Under the pieces are notes generated by a model. The model saw nothing but the letters and a program-made list of their open reading frames with translations. It was not told the DNA's origin and made no database searches. The position numbers and the translations under genes were made by a program. From Methanolinea mesophila (GTDB lineage Archaea; Halobacteriota; Methanomicrobia; Methanomicrobiales; Methanospirillaceae): DNA of 64,000 nucleotides. Below, piece by piece: positions 45,276-57,628 of the stretch (positions are counted from its first letter, which is position 1; the number at the start of each line of letters is the position of its first letter). The stretch lies in contig NZ_JAGGKR010000001.1 in assembly GCF_017873855.1 (NCBI RefSeq), positions 186,001-250,000 on the forward strand, written 5' to 3'.

Positions 45276-46661
45276 ATGAAAGCCCTGATGGTCGCCGGGG
45301 ACCGGTCCGGGAGTGGGAAGACGAGCATCAGCCTCGCCATCGCCGCCCTGCTCTCCTCGCGGTTCACCGTCCAGACCTTCAAGGTGGGGATGGACTACAT
45401 CGACCCTTCCTACCTCACCGGGGTGACCGGGAGGCCGTGCCGGAACCTGGACACCTTCGTGATGTCCCCGGACGAACTCCGCCAAATCTTTTTCCACGGC
45501 TGCACCGGTGCGGACCTCGCCCTGGTCGAGGGCGTGCGGGGGCTCTTCGAGGGGGCCGAGGCGCTGGGGGACCCGGGGAGCTCGGCCGACGTGGCCAAGG
45601 CGCTCGACCTCCCCGTGGTCCTGGTGATCAACGCCCGGAGCATCACCCGGAGCGCCGCCGCCATCGTGAAGGGCTTCCAGGCGATGGACCCGCAGATCAG
45701 GATCGCGGGGGTGATCCTCAACAACGTGACCGGGCCGAAGCACCGGGACAAGGCCGTCGCCGCGGTGGAGCACTACTGCGGAATCCCGGTCATCGGCGCC
45801 ATCCCCCGGAAGCAGGAGATGGAGCTCGCCATGCGCCACCTTGGGCTGGTCCCCTACCTCGAGGGGAAGACCGACCGGGAGTTCGACCAGCGGATCTCCA
45901 CCGTGACCGGGGTGATCGGCGAACACCTGGACCTCGACCGGCTCCTCACCCTGGCCCGGGACTGCCCGGCGACGCTCCCCCCGGCGCCCCTGTTCGCCCC
46001 GGCCGCTTCGATGGACCTCTCCATCGGGGTGGCGCTCGACGAGGCGTTCAACTTCTACTACGGGGACCTCTTCGACATCCTCGCCACGTACGGGGCGAAG
46101 GCGGTCCCCTTCAGCCCGATCCACGACCGGCTCCCGGAAGTCGACGGGGTGATCATCGGGGGAGGGTACCCCGAGCTCTTCCTCCCCGAACTGGAGGCGA
46201 ACTCCGCCATGAGGGACGCGATCCGGGAAATGTCCCGGAACGGCACCCCGGTCTACGCCGAGTGCGGGGGGCTGATGTACCTCACCGACTCGGTCATCCT
46301 CCGCGAGGGGTGGCAGGGCTCCGAGGAGGAGCAGTCCTGCGGGATGTGCGGGGTCTTCCCCGGCGACACGGTGATGCCCGCCCGCCGGGTGGTCAGCTAC
46401 GTGGAGGGCGAGAGCGTGAAGGAAAGCCCGCTTGGAGCGGCCCGGTTCCGGGGGCACGAGTTCCACTACTCGGACGTGCAGCTCCCCGCCGACACCCGGT
46501 TCGCCTACCGGCTCTCCCGGGGGATCGGGATCAAGGGGTCGATGGACGGGGCCTGGCGGGATAACACCGTCGGGAGCTACACCCACCTCCACCCGGTGAG
46601 CAGCCGGGAGATGTTTGCGCAGTTCCTGGACGGCTGCCGGGCGGAAAGAGGAAGAAGGTAA
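45276..46661 (+). CDS. cfbB: Ni-sirohydrochlorin a,c-diamide synthase CfbB
   Basis: 461 residues. The N-terminal synthetase domain has DRSGSGKTSIS and the C-terminal glutaminase domain GGGYPELF, YAECGGLMYL (nucleophile Cys) and the late HLHPVSS. It resembles cobyrinate a,c-diamide synthase. It amidates the a and c acetates of Ni-sirohydrochlorin using glutamine and ATP, between CfbA and CfbCD. Separated from cfbD by 85 bases without a visible gene. The 3' flank is the 46-base tandem repeat. Confidence 0.92.
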   Translation: MKALMVAGDRSGSGKTSISLAIAALLSSRFTVQTFKVGMDYIDPSYLTGVTGRPCRNLDTFVMSPDELRQIFFHGCTGADLALVEGVRGLFEGAEALGDPGSSADVAKALDLPVVLVINARSITRSAAAIVKGFQAMDPQIRIAGVILNNVTGPKHRDKAVAAVEHYCGIPVIGAIPRKQEMELAMRHLGLVPYLEGKTDREFDQRISTVTGVIGEHLDLDRLLTLARDCPATLPPAPLFAPAASMDLSIGVALDEAFNFYYGDLFDILATYGAKAVPFSPIHDRLPEVDGVIIGGGYPELFLPELEANSAMRDAIREMSRNGTPVYAECGGLMYLTDSVILREGWQGSEEEQSCGMCGVFPGDTVMPARRVVSYVEGESVKESPLGAARFRGHEFHYSDVQLPADTRFAYRLSRGIGIKGSMDGAWRDNTVGSYTHLHPVSSREMFAQFLDGCRAERGRR

Positions 46662-46671
46662 TTCCCCCGGT

Positions 46672-46999
46672 TCTTTTTCCAGGATGCTCATGAAAGGGAT
46701 TCCTTCCTTATCCACGGTTCTATTTCCAGGATGCTCATGAAAGGTTTTCTCCATTTTTCCCTGGTTCTTTTCCAGGATGACGAGAAAGAGATTGATCCAT
46801 TTTTCCCTGGTTCTTTTCCAGGATGACGAGAAAGAGATTGATCCATTTTTCCCTGGTTCTTTTCCAGGATGACAAAAAGGGTTGATCCATTTTTCCCCGG
46901 TTCTTTTTCCAGGATGCTAAAAAAGGATACCTCCCATATCCATGGTTCTATTTCCAGAATACTCAGGAAAGGGATTCCTCCCTTACCCTCGGCTCTTCT
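46672..46999. repeat. 46-base tandem repeat, seven copies
   Basis: The landmark TTCCAG(G/A)AT recurs at 46679, 46726, 46772, 46818, 46864, 46909 and 46954 (periods 47, 46, 46, 46, 45, 45). The central copies are nearly identical. Each junction contains CCTGG-TTCTTTT-CCAGG or a variant, a five-pair hairpin with a T-rich loop. It fills the gap between cfbB and the convergent lipoprotein gene; no gene is seen in it. Confidence 0.85.
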
Positions 47000-47019
47000 T
47001 TCACTGGTGGACGGGAACG

Positions 47020-47580
47020 CTACGGTCTCTTCACGACCGCGGTGTCGTTATTTTCCCACGTGAGGTGGACTTCCCCGTATGCGAGAGCATTCCCTCCTCC
47101 GTGGTATCGTGTCGGTTCCCATACGGTGAGAAGGATGGTGACCGGTGGTTTCTCCTTCCCCATATCCTCCGGGGAATAGGTCCAGTAAATTGAGGGATCG
47201 GGGGTCTCGACGTACCCGTCGTGGGTCGTGACCTTCCCGTCGGTGGCATTCCACGAGACGAAATGTCCGTAGTCCGTCCCCCAGCTGTAGAACACGGGGA
47301 TTGTTGCGTTATATCCGGCGTCGAGCCGGATCCCGACGGTGGACGACATGAGGGGGATATACCGGTCCGGGGTCGTCAGGATGGGGACGCTCCAGTCGTG
47401 CGGGTCTATGACCGGTCCGGCCTGGGTGACCGGGACGGTCCCGGGGGAGGGAACCGGGGTCCCGGGAGAGGTGAGCATATCCGTGGGCAGGGAGGGTCCT
47501 TCCGTACCCGGTATCGTGCACCCCGCAAGAAGGAGTGCCGAAACGATGATGAGGGAGAGTAAGATCGGCCGGAATCGCAT
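47020..47580 (-). CDS. Hypothetical lipoprotein
   Basis: 186 residues from ATG at 47580. The signal peptide ends in LLAGC, a lipobox, followed by a Pro/Thr/Gly-rich stretch (about 22-60). The remaining 120 residues look like one beta-sandwich domain (GIRLDAGYNATIPVFYSW, AYGEVHLTWEN). I do not recognise a family. Start upstream at 47610 is in frame but adds residues before the signal peptide. It is divergent from the flavodoxin gene. Confidence 0.65.
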   Translation of the reverse strand: MRFRPILLSLIIVSALLLAGCTIPGTEGPSLPTDMLTSPGTPVPSPGTVPVTQAGPVIDPHDWSVPILTTPDRYIPLMSSTVGIRLDAGYNATIPVFYSWGTDYGHFVSWNATDGKVTTHDGYVETPDPSIYWTYSPEDMGKEKPPVTILLTVWEPTRYHGGGNALAYGEVHLTWENNDTAVVKRP

Positions 47581-47708
47581 GGTTGAAAGAGAATAGCGGG
47601 GCGGAATCATTAATTCTTCCGGAACGGTCGGAACCTTCGTTCTCCTTAAGGAAATGAACGGGAAAGTAGTAATCAGGGGTAAACAGAATAGGTGAAGGAA
47701 GGATTCTT

Positions 47709-48230
47709 ATGGAAGATTCGGGGAACGATCAAAAAACCCTCAAATCGATCATCATCGTCTTCTCGTACCACCACCATAACACGGAGAAGATCGCCCGGGC
47801 CATCGCCGGGGTCCTCGGCGCACCGGTGAAGACCCCGCAGCAGGTCACGCCCGGAGAACTCGCGGAATACGACCTGGTCGGGTTCGGCTCGGGCGTTTAC
47901 AGTGCGACGTTCGGCCGGCCGATCCTCGCCCTTGCCGACAGCCTCCCGCAGTCAGCAGGGAAGCGGGCGTTCCTCTTCTCGACCTACGGAGCCCCCGGCT
48001 TTGTCGCGAACCGGGAATTCATCGAGAAAAACCATGCCGAAATGCGCCGGAAGCTGGAGGTGAAAGGGTACCGGATGGTCGGCGGGTTCGGGTGCGCAGG
48101 CTGGAACACGAACAGTTTCCTGAAATATTTCGGGGGTCTGAACAAAGGCCGGCCGGATGAAAACGACCTGAAGAATGCGGGAGCATTCGCCCGGGAGATG
48201 AGGGAGAAGGCAGGGGCACAGGGCACCTAG
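47709..48230 (+). CDS. Flavodoxin family protein
   Basis: 173 residues. IIIVFSYHHHNTEKIARAI is the FMN phosphate-binding loop in flavodoxin position, though with His residues where SxTGNT is usual. LVGFGSGVYSATFGRP and FLFSTYGAPGF form the isoalloxazine-binding turns. It is a single-electron carrier or quinone reductase-like protein in the cytoplasm. It stands alone with a possible site AAGGA upstream. Confidence 0.8.
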   Translation: MEDSGNDQKTLKSIIIVFSYHHHNTEKIARAIAGVLGAPVKTPQQVTPGELAEYDLVGFGSGVYSATFGRPILALADSLPQSAGKRAFLFSTYGAPGFVANREFIEKNHAEMRRKLEVKGYRMVGGFGCAGWNTNSFLKYFGGLNKGRPDENDLKNAGAFAREMREKAGAQGT

Positions 48231-48485
48231 AAGGGGAATACAGCCTGCCTGACCGACACTCCACGGGGAGATTCCGGACCGCTGATCCCCGGGGGAGGTT
48301 TCTCTGGCAATCGTGTTCACAGGGAAGATCCGGGGAACGCGGCGAAACGTAAATGAAAGGAAACGCCTTTGTTCGACGTGAAACAAATGGCTTTTTCACT
48401 GTTCGTTATGATTTCACCCCCCTTTTCGTCCTCCTTCGACTGAGTCGGGGCCGGGCCCGCGGAAGTGCCGCCACAAAAAAGGGGA

Positions 48486-49709
48486 TTATGGGAACCTGAC
48501 GATCATGTTGTTGTCCGGCAGCCGGTTCTCCTGAAGGACGGGGTGTTCAAGATACGTGACGAAACTGTCAAACTCCGACCATAACTGCAGTACGGAATAC
48601 CCCGGTTCGGACATCCGTTCTTCGCCACGCGTCATATTAATCCCCCCGGTCGCGTCGAACGATCGGTACACATGGGGATACCCTTCGGCACCGAGGAACG
48701 ACGGGGTGCCCGTGACGACCTGGAAGTGAAGGTGCGGGATGTCGGAGTTCCCGGAATTGCCGAGGAGCCCGATGACCTGTCCCTCCCTGACGATGTCGCC
48801 TTTCTTTACAAGGACCGACCCGTTGACCATATGGGCGTAACAGGCGTACTTGTCGTTCCCGAGATCGATGATGACGTAGTTACCCGCAATGGTGGGGATC
48901 GTGACCCCCAGCGGGGAGTAGATGGCGGGGGAATCGGGAAGACCGTCGACTGCATCCACCACGGTCCCGTTCGCAACCGCGTAGATCTCCTTCCCGAACC
49001 CGAAATATTCAAGGGCGAGGCTCACGTTGCCGGGAGCGACTTTGCCGGTCTCCGGGTCCAGATACACCCAGTCCTGCGCATAACGCTGGGGGACGCGGGT
49101 AGTGCCGTTCATCGTGATCTGGCCCTTGAAATGGTGGGTCTCCGGCGAGGTCGTTTCCATGGCCAGCCACCCCGGACCACGCATCGGGGAGCCGATGACC
49201 ACCGGCGAAAGGTCCTTCCTCACGACTATGTCTCCGCCGGTGACGGTTTCCGGAGACTGGCCGTCAGCGGTCCGGTTCAGGGTGAGACGATGGGTGAGAC
49301 GGTCCGGTACGGCGTCGGGGGCGACCCTGAACCAGATCGATACGCGGGGGACGGAGAGTTTCCCGGTTCCTTCCATGATCTCGGCCTGCGTGGGGGGCGG
49401 GACAGATGCCGGGTGGTACAGGTCTGCAAGAAGTTCGCCTTCAAGAGTATAGATCACATTTCCCGTGGCCGGGTCGATGACCTCGACCTTCTCCGGCACG
49501 GGCGTGGTGCCGGTCGCCGGTTTCAGCACCAATTCGTAGGCAATGTTGACTCCGTCGTTACTGGCGACCGGTACCGGCGGAAACGGGACGGTGATGGTCA
49601 CTGCGGGCATTTCTGCGGTCGTCGGCGGGACCGCGGGCTGTGTGCAGCCGGCGGCAAGGACCAGGGCGACTGCGATGACGATGAGAAGAAAGGAATGCGG
49701 GGGAGACAT
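48486..49709 (-). CDS. M23-family metallopeptidase-like lipoprotein (copy 1)
   Basis: 407 residues. Signal peptide with lipobox LAAGC (1-22). A beta-rich N-terminal half leads to a lysostaphin-like M23 domain: RVPQRYAQDWVYLD, DLGNDKYACYAHMVNGS and GNSGNSDIPHLHFQV. The last has the HxH zinc pair. The usual first ligand motif HxxxD reads RYAQD, so one metal ligand may be missing. Methanogens here have no peptidoglycan known to be its target, so a binding role or an unusual substrate is likely. The next gene is a paralogue in the same orientation. Confidence 0.78.
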   Translation of the reverse strand: MSPPHSFLLIVIAVALVLAAGCTQPAVPPTTAEMPAVTITVPFPPVPVASNDGVNIAYELVLKPATGTTPVPEKVEVIDPATGNVIYTLEGELLADLYHPASVPPPTQAEIMEGTGKLSVPRVSIWFRVAPDAVPDRLTHRLTLNRTADGQSPETVTGGDIVVRKDLSPVVIGSPMRGPGWLAMETTSPETHHFKGQITMNGTTRVPQRYAQDWVYLDPETGKVAPGNVSLALEYFGFGKEIYAVANGTVVDAVDGLPDSPAIYSPLGVTIPTIAGNYVIIDLGNDKYACYAHMVNGSVLVKKGDIVREGQVIGLLGNSGNSDIPHLHFQVVTGTPSFLGAEGYPHVYRSFDATGGINMTRGEERMSEPGYSVLQLWSEFDSFVTYLEHPVLQENRLPDNNMIVRFP

Positions 49710-50034
49710 GGAAATAACATCAGATCCTTCGCGTATCAGGGAATAAATGGATATGTTTTTGAGATCCGGCCGGACCTGATAATCTCCCTCTCAAAGATCA
49801 GCGTTGTGGGCGATCTTTTCGCCCCTGCGGTAAGGAGAAACCTGTCTTTCGTTCAGACAGGGCCTCCTATCAGCCTGGAATTTAATATCTGATACATTTT
49901 CATTTTTTCCGCCACAATTTCGGGAGATCGTATTGGATCAGGGACCCGTTTTTCTTTGTTGGAGTTCCCGGCAGATGAGGGATTGCGGGATGAAATCCGC
50001 AGATCCCGCAGGAACTGGCTTAGGAAAAAAATAA
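49710..50034. other. Intergenic region duplicated between the two M23 genes
   Basis: CTTCGCGTATCAGGGAATAAA followed by TTTGAGATCCGG occurs here (about 49728-49772) and again before copy 2 (about 51214-51256). The duplication thus included the upstream region. No gene is seen in the 325 bases. Confidence 0.5.
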
Positions 50035-51198
50035 TCAGGGGAAACTGACGATCACGTCGTTTTCCATGAGCCGGTATTCCTGAGGGATCGGCTGATCAAA
50101 GATCGTGGCGGTCTCGTTGTCCTCGAAGATCGTTCCGGTGATATTGAACGAGCGGTACACGATCGGGTAGCCCTCGGCTCCGAGGACCACCGGGCTGCCG
50201 GTGATGACCTGGAAGTGCAGGTGCGGGACGTCGGAGTTGCCGGTGTTGCCCATGAGCCCGATCACCTGCCCCTCCGTAACGGTATCGCCCACCTTCACCC
50301 GGACCGACCCGTTCACCATGTGACCGTAGCAGGCGTACTTCTCGTCGCCGAGGTCGATGACCACGCCGTTCCCGAGCGCGGTAGCGATCGTCGCAGGGGG
50401 TTTCTCGGTCGTGATCTCGATGTCCGGGACACCGTTGCTGACATAGACGACAGTCCCGTTGTCCACTGCATAGAGTTCCTTTCCGAACCCGTAATAGTTC
50501 CGGGCGACCGTTTCGTCGCCGGAGGCTACCTGCCCTGTCGCCGGGTCCAGGTAGATGAAGTCCTGTGCGTACCGCTGCGGGACGCGGGTGACCCCGTTGA
50601 TCGTGATCTGGGAGCCGGCGTGGTGCACGAGCGGGGAGGTCGTCTCGATGATGCCCCACCCATCCCCTCTCACGGGAGCGCCGACGACGACGGGCGACAG
50701 GTCCTTACGCACCGCGACATCACCGCCCGTGACGGTGAGCGGGGACAGGCCGTCCGCGGTGCGGTTCAGGGTGACCCGGTGCGTGAGCCGGTCCGGCACG
50801 GCGCCGGGGGCCACTTTGAACCAGAGGTTGATCCGCGGCAGGGACAGTTTCGCCGTCCCGTTCTGCATCTCGGCCGCCGTCGGCGGCGGGACAGCCGCCG
50901 GATGGAGCGTTGCGGAGAGCAGCGTGCCGTCCGCAGTGTAGAGGACCTCTCCCGTGGCCGGGTCGATGACCTCGACCTTCCGGGGCATGAACGTCATGTT
51001 CTCCGTCCCGGAGAACTCGAGTTCGTACGCGAGGTTGATGCCGTCCGTGCTCTCGACCGGGATCGGCGGGAACGGGACGGTCATGGTTATTGCAGGCGTT
51101 TCCGGTGCCGGGTGCTCCGGGGCAGGCTGGGTGCAGCCGGCGGCGAGGACCAGGAAGGCTGCGATGAAGAAAATGAGCAGGGTATGCCGTAGAGACAT
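50035..51198 (-). CDS. M23-family metallopeptidase-like lipoprotein (copy 2)
   Basis: 387 residues, closely similar to copy 1 throughout: lipobox LAAGC, VTGGDVAVRKDLSPVVVG, RVPQRYAQDFIYLD, YACYGHMVNGS and GNTGNSDVPHLHFQV. The same RYAQD change at the first zinc ligand shows it predates the duplication. The two genes differ mostly in the middle and at the C-terminus. Spacing and matching upstream sequence show a tandem duplication. Confidence 0.78.
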   Translation of the reverse strand: MSLRHTLLIFFIAAFLVLAAGCTQPAPEHPAPETPAITMTVPFPPIPVESTDGINLAYELEFSGTENMTFMPRKVEVIDPATGEVLYTADGTLLSATLHPAAVPPPTAAEMQNGTAKLSLPRINLWFKVAPGAVPDRLTHRVTLNRTADGLSPLTVTGGDVAVRKDLSPVVVGAPVRGDGWGIIETTSPLVHHAGSQITINGVTRVPQRYAQDFIYLDPATGQVASGDETVARNYYGFGKELYAVDNGTVVYVSNGVPDIEITTEKPPATIATALGNGVVIDLGDEKYACYGHMVNGSVRVKVGDTVTEGQVIGLMGNTGNSDVPHLHFQVITGSPVVLGAEGYPIVYRSFNITGTIFEDNETATIFDQPIPQEYRLMENDVIVSFP

Positions 51199-51332
51199 AG
51201 TAAGACATCAGGTGCTTCGCGTATCAGGGAATAAAGGAGTATGCTTTGAGATCCGGGGCGGAGGCCCCCAGCCCACGCAGGAGGCCGACTTGTCCGGGAC
51301 CCGGGAATCCTGCAGGAAACCGGTTATTCACA

Positions 51333-53909
51333 TCATCGGGCCTGGGAAGCGGGTTTTCCTGCGGTCCGCACGTACTTTTCACTCCAGGTTACCAGCGGCC
51401 AGATGAGGAGAACAGGAGCAGTGCTCAGGATAATGAACACCCACTGGGCTGCAGTGAGCGGAACCGTTGAGAACAGGGCCCCGCCGTACTGGACGATCAG
51501 GATCTGGATCGCCACGATCCCCGCCATGATCCCGAAAAATGCCGGATTTCCCTTGAAAAACGGGGGCATGATACCGTTGATCCCGCGGCAGTTGATCCCG
51601 TTCCAGACCTGAGCCACGACGAACGCCGCAAAGAATGCCGTGGCCTGCCGTTCCGGAGATTCCATAAATGGGAGGCCGAACACCACGGCCAGCATACCAA
51701 CCACGATATAGACTGCTGCCGTGATCAGGATCGCTCTGATCATATACGGGGTGATCACCGGGTCGTCCCGCGGCACCGGCCGCCTGTTCATCAGTGCAGG
51801 ATGGGGTGCCTCGGAACAGAGGGCGAGGGCTGCCAGCGAGTCCATCACGATATTGATCCAGAGGAGCTGGATGATGGTGAACGGGGGTGGGTATCCGAGG
51901 ACGGGTGCAAGAAACGATAACACTGCGGCCGATATGTTGATCGTCAGCTGGAAGATGAGGAACCTCTGGATGTTCTCATAGAGTGCCCTCCCCCACCAGA
52001 CGGCATTCTTGATGGTCGGGAAGGAATCGTCGAGGAGGATGATGTCGCTCGCTTCCCTGGCGACCTCGGTCCCTGCAATTCCCATGGCAAGGCCGACGTC
52101 GGCGTGGCGGAGGGCCGGGGCATCGTTCGTACCGTCGCCGGTAACGGCAACCACCTCTCCTTCACCCTGCAGGGTCTTGACCAGGAGCAGTTTATCAGAG
52201 GGTTCCGACCGGGCCATGACCTCGAGCCGCCGGGCCGCTACGCCGCGTTCGTCCTCTGGCAATGCACGGAACTCGCTGCCGAGAAGGACAGTTCCCGAGG
52301 AAAGGATACCGGTCTCGCGTGCGATAGCCGTGGCCGTCTCAGGGCTGTCTCCCGTAACCATCTTCACTGTGATGCCTGCATCATGGCAGGTCCGGACGGC
52401 ATCGGGGACATCAGGTCTCACCTCATCGCGGATTCCCACGTATCCGTCCCAGTTCAATGAAGGAGGTTCGGATCCATCGGGGAGGAGTTCGGCGTGGGCG
52501 AACGCAAGTGTGCGCATGGCACGGCCGGCGAGCGTACGGATGTGCGAGAGGTCCGGTGATGGCGTACACCGCGTTGCGACGATCTCGGGTGCTCCCTTGA
52601 CCAGGAGAAATGACATGCCTTCGAGCCTGACGACCGTCGACATCTGTTTCCTGTTCGAATCAAAGAGTTCCTGGGTGACGGGATGGTGGAGCGAACGAAG
52701 CTCCTGATACGAGAGCCCTGCACGGTGAAGCCAGCGGAGAAGCGCCGCCTCGGTCGAATTTCCTACCGTCACGAGCCTGTCCTCGCGCGATTCGAGTTCC
52801 GCGGTGCTGTTCACCGCTGCATTGAGGGTGACCCAGCTGTTGGGCGACATGGGGATCCCCGCCTCTAATTCCGGATACTCGACCGATGAAGCGACCACGT
52901 CCATCTGGTTCATTGTCAGGGTGCCGGTCTTGTCGGTGCAGATCACCGTCACCGACCCCACTGTTTCGCAGGCGATCAGGCGACGCACGAGACTGGATGC
53001 CCGGGTCATCTTCCGCATGGTGAGCGCCAGGGAGACCGTGACACTGACCGGCAGGCCTTCCGGAACCGAGACAACGATGATGATCACGGCGAACATGAAA
53101 CTTTCAAGGACATACTGGGCAATGGCGACCGGGCTTTCCAGGTATACCCCGGTAAATATCCCGTCGATCAGCAGGGTCGCGATGATCAGGCCTGCCATTA
53201 TATAGCCGAATTTGCTGACGAGTTTTGCAAGCCGCCGGAGTTTCAGCTGCAACGGGGTCTCCGGGCGGGAACCTTCGGCAAGTTCCGCGGCAATCAGTCC
53301 CATACGGGTAGCATTTCCCGTTGCACCGACTATCATGCGCCCGCGGCCGGCAGTGACCAGGGTTCCTTTCAGGGCAACATCCTCGACCTTCCTGACCATG
53401 GGCTCGCTTTCTCCGGTGAACGCGGATTCATCCACCTCAAATCCCGACGCGGTGAGAAGATACCCGTCGGCCGGAACGACATCCCCTGCTTCCAGAATGA
53501 CGAGATCCCCCACCACCAGGTCCCTCATGGGTACGGTGGCAGCCCGGCCGTCCCGGACCACCTTGATGCCGGTGTCCTCCCGCATGGCATTCAGGGCTTC
53601 GAACTCCCTGTTGCTCCGGTATTCGGTAACAAACGAGATGCCGGTCGCGAGGAGCACGGCAAGGAGAATCCCGATAGTGTCGATCAGGCTTCCTCCTTCG
53701 ATAACCGAGACCATTGCCGAAATGAAAACGGCAACAAGGAGGATATGGATGATCGGATCGTTGAACTTCGAAAGGAATTGGCGCCACAACGGGGTACGCC
53801 GGGGCGGGGTAAGCTCGTTCTTCCCGTACCGCTCCCTCATGGCATTGACGGACTCGGAAGAGAGTCCGTGCACGCGGGCAGATTCAGGGAGGTCCCCGAG
53901 GGGGATCAT
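51333..53909 (-). CDS. Calcium-type P-type ATPase
   Basis: 858 residues. It has the N-terminal cation ATPase domain, TGES in the actuator (ESAFTGESEP), VPEGLP in helix 4 as in Ca2+ pumps, the phosphorylated Asp in CDKTGTLT, KGAPE in the nucleotide domain, TGDGTNDAPAL in the hinge, and six C-terminal helices. It probably exports Ca2+ (PMCA-like). GxN and xxxD residues of helices 5 and 6 (INIVMDSLAALAL) fit type IIB. No ATPase regulator lies next to it. Confidence 0.9.
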   Translation of the reverse strand: MIPLGDLPESARVHGLSSESVNAMRERYGKNELTPPRRTPLWRQFLSKFNDPIIHILLVAVFISAMVSVIEGGSLIDTIGILLAVLLATGISFVTEYRSNREFEALNAMREDTGIKVVRDGRAATVPMRDLVVGDLVILEAGDVVPADGYLLTASGFEVDESAFTGESEPMVRKVEDVALKGTLVTAGRGRMIVGATGNATRMGLIAAELAEGSRPETPLQLKLRRLAKLVSKFGYIMAGLIIATLLIDGIFTGVYLESPVAIAQYVLESFMFAVIIIVVSVPEGLPVSVTVSLALTMRKMTRASSLVRRLIACETVGSVTVICTDKTGTLTMNQMDVVASSVEYPELEAGIPMSPNSWVTLNAAVNSTAELESREDRLVTVGNSTEAALLRWLHRAGLSYQELRSLHHPVTQELFDSNRKQMSTVVRLEGMSFLLVKGAPEIVATRCTPSPDLSHIRTLAGRAMRTLAFAHAELLPDGSEPPSLNWDGYVGIRDEVRPDVPDAVRTCHDAGITVKMVTGDSPETATAIARETGILSSGTVLLGSEFRALPEDERGVAARRLEVMARSEPSDKLLLVKTLQGEGEVVAVTGDGTNDAPALRHADVGLAMGIAGTEVAREASDIILLDDSFPTIKNAVWWGRALYENIQRFLIFQLTINISAAVLSFLAPVLGYPPPFTIIQLLWINIVMDSLAALALCSEAPHPALMNRRPVPRDDPVITPYMIRAILITAAVYIVVGMLAVVFGLPFMESPERQATAFFAAFVVAQVWNGINCRGINGIMPPFFKGNPAFFGIMAGIVAIQILIVQYGGALFSTVPLTAAQWVFIILSTAPVLLIWPLVTWSEKYVRTAGKPASQAR

Positions 53910-54330
53910 TGGTTAAGGTATAGTTAGGGTAAGTTTTTGATGCTTTTCACCGCCGGCACCACGATCGGGCCCGGGGTGCGTATCCCGGTACACCGCGGTG
54001 TGCCAGGGACAAAGGGAGACCCTATGAGAGCCGGCACCCTGCAGACCAGGAGTATCCCCCTGCAGTCATATCCGGAAGAATGTTAAGTATTCACGCCCGG
54101 CGTCGGTAGTACGGACTGGCCTGAAAGAGATTCTGCCTCGTCATACCTATCTTGCCTTCGATGTGTCTACCGGGTGATAGATCAAATCGGCTCTTATTGC
54201 CTTCATCATCTCACACTCGGCATGGTCCTGAATTTCTTCGGTGGGAGGGGTGATGGATCCGGTGTGACGCGGGGGTGAGAACTCATGCCTCGTCAACCCG
54301 GTTCCTCATGGTTCGCGGCGTACCGCCCTG
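53910..54330. other. Intergenic region
   Basis: About 421 bases between the P-type ATPase and katG. No supported gene. A minus-strand frame ending at 54143 contains a few sense-looking codons but no start with a ribosome binding site. Confidence 0.3.
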
Positions 54331-56730
<2,400 letters not shown>

Positions 56731-56761
56731 CTACATAACACAGTACGAAAGAACTACTACC

Positions 56762-57628
56762 ATGGAGATCTACATCGACGGCCGCTTCTACCCCCGGGAA
56801 GAGGCCAAAATCTCGGTTTTTGACCACGGCCTTCTCTACGGGGACGGGGTGTTCGAAGGGATCCGTATGTACAACGGAAGGATCTTCCGGCTCGACGAGC
56901 ACCTGGACCGGCTCTACGACTCGGCGAAGACGATCGACCTCTGCCCGCCCCTCTCCAAGAAGGAGATGGAGCAGGCGATCATCGATACGGTGAAGAAGAA
57001 CAACCTCAAGGACGCCTACATCCGGCCCATCATCACCCGCGGAGTAGGCGACCTGGGCCTCTGCCCCACCAAGTGCCCGAAGCCCTCTGTCATCATCATC
57101 GCCACCGAGTGGGGCGCCATGTACGGCGACCTCTACGAGAAGGGACTCAAGGCGACGACCGTATCGGTCCGGAGGAACCCGGCCTGCTCCCTCCCGCCGA
57201 ACGTAAAGAGCCTCAACTACCTCAACAATATCCTCGCCAAGATCGAGGCGAACTGCAAGGGCGGCGACGAGGCCATCATGTTCGACATGCAGGGGCACAT
57301 CTCCGAGGGTTCGGGCGACAACATCTTCGTGGTCAAGAACGGGGTCATCTACACCCCGCCGACCCTGAACAACCTCCGGGGCATCACCCGGGCGGTCGTC
57401 CTGGAGATCGCGAAGTCCATGGGGATATCGGTTGTCGAGACCGACCTCGGGTACTTCGACCTCTACACCGCGGACGAGGTCTTCGTCACCGGGACGGCAG
57501 CCGAGGTCGCCCCCATCGTGTACGTCGACGGGCGTCACGTCGGGACCGGGAAACCCGGCCCCATCACCCGCCAGCTGATGGCAGGGTTCCACACCGTCAC
57601 CGCGAAGGAAGGCACCCCGGCGTATTAG
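56762..57628 (+). CDS. ilvE: Branched-chain amino acid aminotransferase
   Basis: 288 residues. Fold type IV PLP enzyme: [15 protein letters not shown] at the N-terminus, PIITRGVGD, the PLP Lys in [17 protein letters not shown], and the late [18 protein letters not shown] (in part). It transfers the amino group between glutamate and the 2-keto acids of Leu, Ile and Val. It is the last step of leucine synthesis and thus a functional relative of the leuCDB-type operon far upstream. Confidence 0.93.
   Translation: MEIYIDGRFYPREEAKISVFDHGLLYGDGVFEGIRMYNGRIFRLDEHLDRLYDSAKTIDLCPPLSKKEMEQAIIDTVKKNNLKDAYIRPIITRGVGDLGLCPTKCPKPSVIIIATEWGAMYGDLYEKGLKATTVSVRRNPACSLPPNVKSLNYLNNILAKIEANCKGGDEAIMFDMQGHISEGSGDNIFVVKNGVIYTPPTLNNLRGITRAVVLEIAKSMGISVVETDLGYFDLYTADEVFVTGTAAEVAPIVYVDGRHVGTGKPGPITRQLMAGFHTVTAKEGTPAY

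Noticed and set aside
45045-46754. 569-codon reading frame on the minus strand
   Set aside because: Antisense to cfbB, with low-complexity composition and no family motif.
46672-46999. CRISPR array
   Set aside because: The whole 46-base unit is repeated with no unique spacers, and no cas genes are nearby.
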